A stretch of DNA of 27,365 nucleotides from IMG/VR virus record IMGVR_UViG_3300005826_000134, positions 1 to 27,365 of that record; one strand, 5' to 3'. The position numbers were made by a program, and so were the translations under genes. A model generated the notes under the pieces. That model saw nothing but the letters and a program-made list of their open reading frames with translations, was not told the origin of the DNA and ran no database searches. The DNA is from a virus. The number at the start of each line of letters is the position of its first letter. The stretch's first letter is position 1. Shown piece by piece: positions 11,230 through 18,346 of the stretch.

Positions 11230-12944
11230 GAATGCGATTCGACTTGTCGAGCGGGGTCACCTACGACACCGCCGACGTTCCGACCCAGGTCGTGCCGGGG
11301 CGATTGTCCTACGGCATCACGGAGCTGAGTCCGACGCACCAACGGTTCCACGTCGAGGCCCTTGACCCCTACCCCACGCCCAGGGTCGAGCCGCCGAACC
11401 CGCTGCTCATCCGGGCAATGGTCATCTCCATCCCCGACGGGTGGACCATCTGGAGAGCGGCCGAACACCGCATCGTCCCCTACATGATCGGGGAGACACA
11501 GTACCGGGTCAACGACGAGAACGTGTGGCTGGTCCACTCGGGGAGCAACAGCCAGGCACGCACCTACTCAACGGTCCCGGGCTCATCGGTGGACTACTAC
11601 CTCGCCGGCGGCACCCGCATGTGGATCGACGTCTACCAGGACGGGCACGACCCCTACGCGCCGCCGATCGCGGGGACCGACGCCCCAGAGCCCAACTCTC
11701 CAGCCGGACTGTTCGCGTCGTTCGTCGGCATGGGAGACCCGACGCCCGAGGGATTCTCCCGTCTTCCCGAACAGGCCAAGCGGGCGGTCAGCATCTTCAA
11801 GACCCGAACCGACACCGAACACCCCTACTGCTACGGGGACTGGGTCTGGGGCGCCGACCCAGCGCCGAACTGGTACGGACAGCCCGTCCTCCAGCAGCGG
11901 TTCAGCTGGGACGCCCAGTACGGTGACGCCCAGGGCGGGCTCCGCGGCCTCCTCTGGTACGGCTACACCCCCTGGGGCCAGCTTTCGGACGCCGCCCACT
12001 ACGAGGCGGTCGCCGCGTGCCTTGAGAACTACATCTGGACCCGTGACCCCGGGGCCTGGGACCTCGCCGTGATCATCTGGCGGCGATTCATGCAGAGCTT
12101 CCTGGTCACGCACACCGAGGGTGAGAAGACCTACGCCGAGAACATCTACGAGAAGACTGGGGGCGTCGGGGAGTACGCGGGCGAGCAGTGGCCCGTCGGG
12201 AAGTGGAGCCACACCTGGTACACCAACTCCATCCCCATGGCGAAGATCCTCGGAGACCCCATGGCCCTGGAGCTCTGCCAGGCTCAGTGGGACTGGCTCC
12301 GCGACCGCGACAAGGGGTACATCTGGAACAGCGCCGGCGGCTGCCGGTCGATGGGCTGGGCTCTGCGGAACGCGAGGCTCTGCCGGCACTATGGCTACGA
12401 GGGAGCCCTCGACCGGATCAACGTCCTCATCGAGCACACGTTCGCCAGCCACGACCGCTACAGCGACGGGCGCCTGCACTGGATCAACCGGACGGCGCAC
12501 ACCCGAGACAGCGCCGGGCCATGGATGAACGCCATCCTCGACACGGAACTGATCGCGTGCATGAGCACAGGGGCATCTACGGCGCGGTGGGGCCAGCTCA
12601 TGACGATGGTCCGCTGGCAGATCAACAGGTTCGTGCTGCTTCAGCCTGACGGGTCCGCGAGGGTCGTGTTCGACTCGCCGGACACGACCGACCCGAGCCG
12701 CGACACCTTCCTCTACCAGCGCACCGAGGCGGCATGGTGGTCCTCTCTCCTCTACCTGATGAAGGTCCTGGAGCCACAGTCATACACCGTCTACTGGGAC
12801 GCGATCCAGAAGACCTACCTCGCCCATGGCCCCTACTACTCGATCGACTACGCGGTCGGTGGAGGACCCGCGGCGTTCAAGTCCTGGTTGTCAGAGCGCA
12901 TCTATCACAACAAGGGCCTCCAGTGGGGGTTGGAACTGAGATGA
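11226..12944 (+). CDS. Putative (alpha/alpha)6-toroid carbohydrate-active or surface protein
   Basis: This 572-residue protein has a beta-rich N-terminal domain (about 1-180; RMRFDLSSGVTYDTADVP, then DYYLAGGTRMWIDVYQDG). A long helical, Trp/Tyr-rich domain (about 230-572) follows, with repeated helix pairs such as HYEAVAACLENYIWTRD, WDLAVIIWRRFMQSFLV, HTWYTNSIPMAKILGDP, GWALRNARLCRHYGYEG and WMNAILDTELIACM. This repeated hairpin pattern suggests a six-hairpin glycosidase or polysaccharide-lyase fold. No signal peptide is seen. It overlaps the propeller gene by ATGA, so both are probably made together. It could be a tail-associated protein or a cytosolic enzyme. The fold call is inference from pattern only. 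Confidence 0.55.
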   Translation: MRMRFDLSSGVTYDTADVPTQVVPGRLSYGITELSPTHQRFHVEALDPYPTPRVEPPNPLLIRAMVISIPDGWTIWRAAEHRIVPYMIGETQYRVNDENVWLVHSGSNSQARTYSTVPGSSVDYYLAGGTRMWIDVYQDGHDPYAPPIAGTDAPEPNSPAGLFASFVGMGDPTPEGFSRLPEQAKRAVSIFKTRTDTEHPYCYGDWVWGADPAPNWYGQPVLQQRFSWDAQYGDAQGGLRGLLWYGYTPWGQLSDAAHYEAVAACLENYIWTRDPGAWDLAVIIWRRFMQSFLVTHTEGEKTYAENIYEKTGGVGEYAGEQWPVGKWSHTWYTNSIPMAKILGDPMALELCQAQWDWLRDRDKGYIWNSAGGCRSMGWALRNARLCRHYGYEGALDRINVLIEHTFASHDRYSDGRLHWINRTAHTRDSAGPWMNAILDTELIACMSTGASTARWGQLMTMVRWQINRFVLLQPDGSARVVFDSPDTTDPSRDTFLYQRTEAAWWSSLLYLMKVLEPQSYTVYWDAIQKTYLAHGPYYSIDYAVGGGPAAFKSWLSERIYHNKGLQWGLELR

Positions 12945-13174
12945 ACCGCTACCCGAAAGTCGTCCTGCCGTGGGAAGAGTGCCCAGACGAACCCGTCAGC
13001 CAAAGCACCAAGATCCTCCCGCGGTGTGACGGCTGCCGGGCCCTCCTGGACAGCGTCTACGCTGGCGCCGGCAACGCGGAGTGCCTCTCCTGCCTCATGC
13101 GCAAGGGGGAGTCCCCCAAGCCGCCGACGTGGTGGAGGCGCAGGGTCATCGCGGCGCAGAAACGCGAGTCCTGA
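12941..13174 (+). CDS. Small zinc-finger-like protein at the end of the plus-strand cassette
   Basis: This 77-residue protein has CDGC and CLSC pairs 22 residues apart (ILPRCDGCRALLDSVY...AECLSCLMRKG), giving a four-Cys zinc site, and a basic C-terminal tail with WWRRRVIAAQKRES. ATG overlaps the previous stop (ATGA). It ends two bases before the stop of the convergent minus-strand gene. Possible nucleic-acid binding; unknown role. Confidence 0.65.
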   Translation: MNRYPKVVLPWEECPDEPVSQSTKILPRCDGCRALLDSVYAGAGNAECLSCLMRKGESPKPPTWWRRRVIAAQKRES

Positions 13175-13176
13175 AC

Positions 13177-13407
13177 TCACTTCGGACGGGCGATGGCGCC
13201 ACGGACCTCCTCGAAGAGCTTATCGATGTTCCGCTCATTCCGAGCGACGTCCTTCGACGTCGATACGACCTGTTCGCCGACCTTCTGGATCTCGAACTTG
13301 ATCGCAACGAGGAGGGTGGTCATAGAGATCACGCCAGCGGCCAGCATCAGCATGAACGGCAACGACAGCTTGACCTCAGTCTTCTCGGTCAAAGTCACTG
13401 AGGCCAT
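13177..13407 (-). CDS. Small single-helix membrane protein, holin or spanin candidate
   Basis: From ATG 13407 this is a 76-residue protein with one transmembrane segment (LPFMLMLAAGVISMTTLLVAI, about residues 16-36) and a charged helical C-terminal part (KVGEQVVSTSKDVARNERNIDKLFEEVR) that may form a coiled coil. That shape (short N-terminus, one membrane helix, periplasmic or cytoplasmic coil) fits a type III-like holin or an inner-membrane spanin. It is the last gene of the minus-strand structural operon, next to another membrane protein. AAAGGA lies 10 bases upstream of the start. Confidence 0.55.
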   Translation of the reverse strand: MASVTLTEKTEVKLSLPFMLMLAAGVISMTTLLVAIKFEIQKVGEQVVSTSKDVARNERNIDKLFEEVRGAIARPK

Positions 13408-13442
13408 GCTGGAAGTGTCCTTTAGGGGGCAGTCTTGGCTGG

Positions 13443-13646
13443 TCACTTCGGCCCTGTCTTCGCGGCCTCCTTGCCTGCGTCTGCCCACCCTTGGCCAAGG
13501 ATATAAGCCACAATCGGCGCCATGATAACGGCCAGGGCCTCGACGTCGAGGTCCAGCCCGTACCTTCCAGCGAAGCCAGCCACCACGCCGCACAGGGCCG
13601 CGATCGCCTTTTTCGACCCTGCCATCGCCTTGATCGCATCCCACAT
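13443..13646 (-). CDS. Phage holin-like membrane protein
   Basis: This 67-residue protein has two hydrophobic segments (AIAALCGVVAGFAG, about 13-27; ALAVIMAPIVAYILGQGWADAG, about 37-58) with GLDLD between them and a basic end GKEAAKTGPK. Small proteins with SKK-F/A-x-AAL..V and AYILGQG.AD.GKE are common in phage lysis regions and usually annotated as holins or holin-like. GGAGG is 8 bases before ATG 13646, and the start overlaps the upstream stop (TGATG). Confidence 0.65.
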   Translation of the reverse strand: MWDAIKAMAGSKKAIAALCGVVAGFAGRYGLDLDVEALAVIMAPIVAYILGQGWADAGKEAAKTGPK

Positions 13647-13885
13647 CACAGGAGCCTCCCCAGGGCGAACTGGCCAGCCCGAAGGACAAGGTCGAGCATC
13701 GCCACGGCGCGGGACTTGGCGTCCGCCCGCTCCATGACGCCTCGCATCTTGGACTCCAGGGCGACGATCTCGTTCTCTGAGAGCGAGGACCCAATGAGCC
13801 TCGCCAGCGTGGACGGGTCGGTCGTCGACAGGTCAGGACGGAAAGCCTCAGGCTCCGACATCACATCTTCCCAGTTGGTCGGCAT
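13646..13885 (-). CDS. Small hypothetical helical protein in the lysis cluster
   Basis: This 79-residue soluble helical protein starts MPTNWEDVMSEPEAFRPDL, with a helix VALESKMRGVMERADAKSRAVAMLDLVLR. No signal or membrane helix. ATG 13885 overlaps the preceding stop (TGATG), and GTG 13888 is a weaker choice. Function unknown. Confidence 0.6.
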   Translation of the reverse strand: MPTNWEDVMSEPEAFRPDLSTTDPSTLARLIGSSLSENEIVALESKMRGVMERADAKSRAVAMLDLVLRAGQFALGRLL

Positions 13886-14229
13886 CACTCGTCCCCCCGT
13901 GAAGAGAGACGGTCCCAGACCTGCCCGCCGACAGTCTCCAGCCTCTGGTACAGGGCCTCGTAGTCGACTTCGCCGAGCTTCCTGATGGCCATGTCCTGGG
14001 CCTCAGATAGCCTTCGGTAGTTCGACACCGCTGACCCGATCCGGCTCTTCAGGATGCCGCGCTTCTCGGCATCGGGGACGGTTGAGGCGATGGCGTCGAA
14101 CGCAGACGCAAGTCCGATGAACTCCTGGGCTCTGGCCTGCGACACCTCGAGCGTGTCCGTGACGTCCTGCTGACTGACCGACGAACAGCCGGCCAGCAGG
14201 ATCATGGCCATCATGGGAATGGTCTTCAC
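13885..14229 (-). CDS. Predicted lipoprotein, o-spanin candidate
   Basis: The GTG start at 14229 has GGGAGG five bases upstream. The 114-residue product opens with a short lipoprotein signal MKTIPMMAMILLAGC, lipobox L-L-A-G-C15, and is helical after it, with Gln/Arg-rich stretches. A lipoprotein in a phage lysis cluster next to membrane proteins suggests an outer-membrane spanin, which would fuse the outer and inner membranes at the end of lysis. It is longer than most Rz1 proteins and not Pro-rich, so other roles (exclusion lipoprotein) stay open. Confidence 0.65.
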   Translation of the reverse strand: MKTIPMMAMILLAGCSSVSQQDVTDTLEVSQARAQEFIGLASAFDAIASTVPDAEKRGILKSRIGSAVSNYRRLSEAQDMAIRKLGEVDYEALYQRLETVGGQVWDRLSSRGDE

Positions 14230-14245
14230 TTCTTCCTCCCTTCGA

Positions 14246-14953
14246 TCACGGGGTGAGGTCGCCCATCCAGATGGCCCGGAGGAACCCGACCCACGTCACC
14301 GCATCGGCCATGGTGTAGCCAAACCCCTCGTCGATGGCCTTGGTGAAGTAGAGTTCCAGGTCCACCGCCGAAGCGGTCGTATTCTCTACGATGGCTGTCG
14401 AGGCGAGCGTCATGGCATCGTTGATCCATGTAACCGTACAGGCTGCTGGAGGCGTGGACACTGAGGTCACAGCCGTGACGTGGGCGCTCCCTTGGTAGCC
14501 TGCCCCTGTGTCCGTGTTTGGTGTCCCGTCCACGTTGCAGAGCCCGAGCACTGCCTGGGGAGGAACGGTGGTCGTCGGCGTGAAGTCTGGGACGAACAGC
14601 TTCTGCCACTGAACGAGGACCCTGGTGTACGCCGGGATGATCAGCTTGTTGTTGGCCGCGTCCGCAGTGAGCACCGTCCCAGCGTCGGGGTCGCCAGCCA
14701 CCGCCTTGGACATGGTGTTGTTCGATGCGAACTCAGCGATGGCCGCGGTCCCGTAGACGTAGGTGTGAGTGGACGAGACCCCGCCACCAGTGAAGTCGCT
14801 CCTGATCTCCGCGAAGTTGTCGGACTGCGTCCCCAGCAGCTTCGACAGCGTAGCCAGCTTCCCATCGTTCCCGTCGCTTGCGTCAACGATGAACGCCCAG
14901 TCGCTGGTTGTCGGGTTGACGGCGCTGACGTCTCCGACGAATGTGCTCGGCAT
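14246..14953 (-). CDS. Hypothetical virion-associated protein
   Basis: This 235-residue protein starts MPSTFVGDVSAVNPTTSDWAFIVDASDG and is rich in Thr, Ala and Val with predicted beta structure. It has an AIIPAYTRVLVQWQKLFVP-like stretch in the middle (about 105-125) and a C-terminal helix GFGYTMADAVTWVGFLRAIW. No enzyme motif. It follows the large tail protein within two bases and is probably a tail or fibre accessory protein. No family recognised. Confidence 0.55.
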   Translation of the reverse strand: MPSTFVGDVSAVNPTTSDWAFIVDASDGNDGKLATLSKLLGTQSDNFAEIRSDFTGGGVSSTHTYVYGTAAIAEFASNNTMSKAVAGDPDAGTVLTADAANNKLIIPAYTRVLVQWQKLFVPDFTPTTTVPPQAVLGLCNVDGTPNTDTGAGYQGSAHVTAVTSVSTPPAACTVTWINDAMTLASTAIVENTTASAVDLELYFTKAIDEGFGYTMADAVTWVGFLRAIWMGDLTP

Positions 14954-14954
14954 G

Positions 14955-17900
14955 TCACATCACCTCGTAAAGTTGCGTCAGACCAGGAGACACCGTCGCG
15001 GTGATCTGGAGACCTGCGGATACCGTTGTCCCTGCAAGAACTGACGTATTGTCCTTCGATTTCTGCCTGCAAGTTCCGGAAACCACTTCCGGGTACGCCT
15101 GCTTGTCGATCACAAATTCGATGTCATAGGACGAGGCCGCGCTCAAGATCCTGTGACTCACGAATACCAGAAGCTCGCCTGGGTAATCCGTGTGCCGGTA
15201 TACCGTCACAAGGATCGTTCCATTGTTCAGGATCTCCTCGCTCGCGCCTTCCCAGGACTCCATGAACAGGTCGAACCCGAGGACTGGAGGTCCAGGGTAC
15301 CCTCGCCTGCGGAACTCTCTGGCGCGAGGCAGCCTGTCCCACTCGACCAGGTCCTTGATGGTGGCGTTCAGCTTGGCCTCGTTCGCCTGGTAGTCGGCCC
15401 CTGCCGGAGTCCCCGGCGCAAAGGTCGACGTGGCCAGAGAATCCATCTCGCCGATCGTGTTGACGCCCGTCACCCATCCAGAGTGGAACTTGTGGATTGC
15501 AGCGCCACCGTAGATGTCAAGCTGGAGTTCGGTGAAGTCGTTGCCAGCGGTCGCCACCCTCGTGCCTGCAACCGCCGGCTGGTTCGTCAGGTCCCACTGC
15601 TCGGTGCGACCCTCCATGATCACCCTCCAGATTTCGGGGATCGGGATCACGGAGAACGGGAGGACGTCCAGGTACTTCGTCCCCATGCTCTGGAACAGGT
15701 CAGCGTAGAACTGGGACGGGTACTCCGTCGTGAAGTGGGCATTCCCAGGCCGCTTGTGCTCCCTCGAGAGGGTGATCGTGCTCCCGTCTGCGAGGGTCAG
15801 CGTCCCAGACCGTGCCCTGAGCGACGTCTTCACAGGACCGTAGGCGTCGTACTCGGTGGCCATCACGAGCTTCGTCAGGCTCGACCCAGAGCGGACCAGG
15901 AGGCTCGAGCCGTCCGCGAGCGTGATCAAGGACCCGTCGGCAAGGACCAGGTCGGCGACACCCCCGGTAGAGCTCCCCTTCGTGGCCAGCGTCGTCCCGT
16001 CGGCCAAGCCGATCGTGTTCCCGTTGGCAAGCGTCAGCTCCTGGTTGCCCTTCAGGCCGATGGCGTTCCCGTTCCGAAGGACGAGTTCGCTCGGGGCATC
16101 GTCTGCGTAGTCGTCCAGGGCCCCCTTCATCCTCAGCTTGAGCTGCTTCACGATGTCCCTGCGGAGGGTGGTCTGGTACGCGATGTCCCCCCTGTTCGCC
16201 TCGGGGATTCCCGTTGCGTAGTTCCTGCGCTGCGGAGGGCCGAGGCCGGTGAAGGCGTCCAGGTAGAACCCCTTGGCGCCCATGTAGGCGCCCACGTCCT
16301 CCAGTTGATCGACGAACAGCTTGGAGTGCGCCGGAGACTCTGAATACTGGAGGCCCGTGACCCCGCTCATCCCGATGGTTGTCCCGTATCTCTCCTGGCC
16401 GTCCTCGTCGTCAACGGCGATGAAGTCGCTTGCGCCGATGGCTGCGGAGACAGTCTCCTGGCCCTCGCGGAAGTCGATGCAGTACGCGAGGACGTCCATG
16501 GAGCCCTCGTAGGCCCTGAACGTCGTGACCGTGTCCTCGGGCATTCCGCTCTGGAGGCCCCACAACGGCACGTTGATGTTCCGCGGGTCGCCGTAGGACC
16601 AAACCTGCCCGTACCCCATCCAGTTGTAGACCTGGAGCCAGGCTTCTTCCGCGCTCGCCAGCGACAGGTACTCGACATAGTCGTCGGCGTTGCCTGCCAT
16701 GGCGGAGACCACCTGGTATTTGGTCGGGTCCGAAATGCCCCTGACCATGAGGCTGTCGCCATCCTCGATGGCGAACTGGACACCTCGGTCAAGCCACAGG
16801 ACTGCCGACCCTCCTCCAAGGTCTGCAACCTGGATCATCCGGTAGGAGATCCCCGTGAACTCCGAGTTGTTCGGGTCCGGGGTCGGCTGGAAGAGCTCGC
16901 AGTTCGTCGTCGTAGGGACACCAGATAGGCCAGAGACCGTGACCGATCGGTCACCAACAGCGTAGGATCCGTCCGCGGTCACGGAGTCCAGGCCGACGTC
17001 CGAGGAGTCCTCGGGCGCGACAACGTAGTGCACCATCCCGATGAGCTTGGACTTCACCTCATGGGGCCATGGCTGCGTTTTGTACCAGTCGGGGACCGCA
17101 GAGAGGCTCTGAATCCACGTCTTGAAGCGGACGGCCATGTCGTACCAGTGGCGCCCAGTCGAGGAGGACCCGATGGTCAGGCGCACCGAGTAGGGCAGCG
17201 TCGGCTCATTCCCCGTAGCGCCTCCAGGGAGCCAGTTCCGGAGGCTCAGAAGGGTGCTCTCCGTGGTATCCGTGGACGCCACGCCGATGCCGTACTCCTT
17301 CCCGTTGCCGTCCACGTCGGTCGTCTGGAGGAGCAAGTAGGCCGGACTCGGCCGGCTGTAGTAGCCAACGAAGTCCAGGATGAACTCGCCAGGCGAGCCA
17401 TAGAACGCGGCGTTATGCCCTATCACCGAGTCGTAGAGGGCCGCGTTCGAGTAGGCGGATGGAGCATCGTAGATCACGCCTCCGCACCAGAACGGGACCA
17501 CGACCACCTCGTCCCGAGCCCTGTCGAACTGCCTCCGCTTCACCTTCAGGTTCGGGAAGTAGAGGGACCTGATCCTCTTCGAGCTGTCGTTCGACGTCAC
17601 ATCAGGGACGAACTCGAGCGTGTCCCCGCTGATGGTCATTGTCACCTCGACCGTCACGCTCCCGGCGACCCAGGTGAACAGCCAGCTCGTATCGGACAGG
17701 TAGGTCACCGTCTCCGTCCCGGTCTTCACCGACGACAGCGACGACCCCACGCCACCGTCCTGGAACTGGATGGCCCAGAAGGGGAAGTCCTCGAACTCGA
17801 AATAGCTGTACGGTGAGTCCGATCTCGAGATCCTGATCGGCTGGAAGCCTGCGGAGGTGTACCCCCACTCCACAGAGATCGCACCGTTCGTCATGATGTT

Positions 17901-17987
17901 GGACGGACCCTCGCCGACGACGTTCGTCGACACGCGAATCGGCGTGTTGCTCCCGTCAGGATCTCGGATCCGTACCGATCGTGTCAC
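14955..17987 (-). CDS. Large tail-tip/spike protein with glycoside-hydrolase-like barrel and inserted beta-repeats
   Basis: This 1010-residue protein starts at GTG 17987 (GTGA overlap with the gene before it). The N-terminal part (about 1-300) looks like beta-sandwich carbohydrate-enzyme modules (FEDFPFWAIQFQDG, VTMTISGDTLEFVPDVTSND). The centre (about 440-620) has barrel-like segments such as NWMGYGQVWSYGDP then NVPLWGL near 457-470, and KGFYLDAFTG near 577, as in GH-like TIM barrels of DUF6259 type. Residues about 634-740 hold repeated (L/I)-A-(D/N)-G-(S/N/T)-x-I-x-L units, which interrupt the enzyme-like region and resume with HFTTEYPSQFYADL. A host-surface depolymerase or receptor-binding role is likely. 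No catalytic acid can be fixed with certainty. Confidence 0.7.
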   Translation of the reverse strand: MTRSVRIRDPDGSNTPIRVSTNVVGEGPSNIMTNGAISVEWGYTSAGFQPIRISRSDSPYSYFEFEDFPFWAIQFQDGGVGSSLSSVKTGTETVTYLSDTSWLFTWVAGSVTVEVTMTISGDTLEFVPDVTSNDSSKRIRSLYFPNLKVKRRQFDRARDEVVVVPFWCGGVIYDAPSAYSNAALYDSVIGHNAAFYGSPGEFILDFVGYYSRPSPAYLLLQTTDVDGNGKEYGIGVASTDTTESTLLSLRNWLPGGATGNEPTLPYSVRLTIGSSSTGRHWYDMAVRFKTWIQSLSAVPDWYKTQPWPHEVKSKLIGMVHYVVAPEDSSDVGLDSVTADGSYAVGDRSVTVSGLSGVPTTTNCELFQPTPDPNNSEFTGISYRMIQVADLGGGSAVLWLDRGVQFAIEDGDSLMVRGISDPTKYQVVSAMAGNADDYVEYLSLASAEEAWLQVYNWMGYGQVWSYGDPRNINVPLWGLQSGMPEDTVTTFRAYEGSMDVLAYCIDFREGQETVSAAIGASDFIAVDDEDGQERYGTTIGMSGVTGLQYSESPAHSKLFVDQLEDVGAYMGAKGFYLDAFTGLGPPQRRNYATGIPEANRGDIAYQTTLRRDIVKQLKLRMKGALDDYADDAPSELVLRNGNAIGLKGNQELTLANGNTIGLADGTTLATKGSSTGGVADLVLADGSLITLADGSSLLVRSGSSLTKLVMATEYDAYGPVKTSLRARSGTLTLADGSTITLSREHKRPGNAHFTTEYPSQFYADLFQSMGTKYLDVLPFSVIPIPEIWRVIMEGRTEQWDLTNQPAVAGTRVATAGNDFTELQLDIYGGAAIHKFHSGWVTGVNTIGEMDSLATSTFAPGTPAGADYQANEAKLNATIKDLVEWDRLPRAREFRRRGYPGPPVLGFDLFMESWEGASEEILNNGTILVTVYRHTDYPGELLVFVSHRILSAASSYDIEFVIDKQAYPEVVSGTCRQKSKDNTSVLAGTTVSAGLQITATVSPGLTQLYEVM

Positions 17988-18346
17988 CTCGTCACCTCTG
18001 GGGTCACCGCGAAGTCGCCCTCGACGATTCGGAAGACCCTTGTAGGATTCGACTTATACACCTCGACGTCGTATTTGTACAGGGTCTGAGGGTAGCTGGC
18101 AGGAATCCCAGCCGTGACCGAAGGCTCCATCTCGATCGTCACGATGCCGTTGGAAGGGTCGCTCACGGTGGCGGAGAAGCTGGCGAGGATGTTGTTGGAT
18201 GCGTGCGATGTTCGCACTTTCCCGCGTGCGAAGTACCCCGTGATGTCCTTCGTCCCCTCGATGGTCGTGACCTCGAAGTCCTCCGAGAACGTCGATCCCT
18301 GCTGGCACACCAGGTTGATCCGTGCTGTTTTGTACTGGGTCGACAT
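17984..18346 (-). CDS. Small tail/baseplate Ig-like adaptor protein (BppU-like)
   Basis: This 120-residue protein follows the pattern QGSTFSEDFEVTT...KDITGYFARGKVR...SFSATVSDPSNGIVTIEM...YKYDVEV...RIVEGDFAVTPEVTR. It matches small beta-sandwich domains of phage tail or baseplate proteins: charged N-term, D-I-T-G-Y turn, a DP-xx-G-x-V/I-T-I strand and a final EG-x-x-V-T-PEVT strand. It is encoded directly ahead of the large spike-like gene and probably links it to the tail. Start ATG 18346 overlaps the stop of the 1406-residue gene (TAATG). Confidence 0.75.
   Translation of the reverse strand: MSTQYKTARINLVCQQGSTFSEDFEVTTIEGTKDITGYFARGKVRTSHASNNILASFSATVSDPSNGIVTIEMEPSVTAGIPASYPQTLYKYDVEVYKSNPTRVFRIVEGDFAVTPEVTR

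Noticed and set aside
15153-16343. Plus-strand 396-codon frame opposite the large tail protein
   Set aside because: Arg/His/Pro-rich composition typical of an antisense shadow, with no motif.
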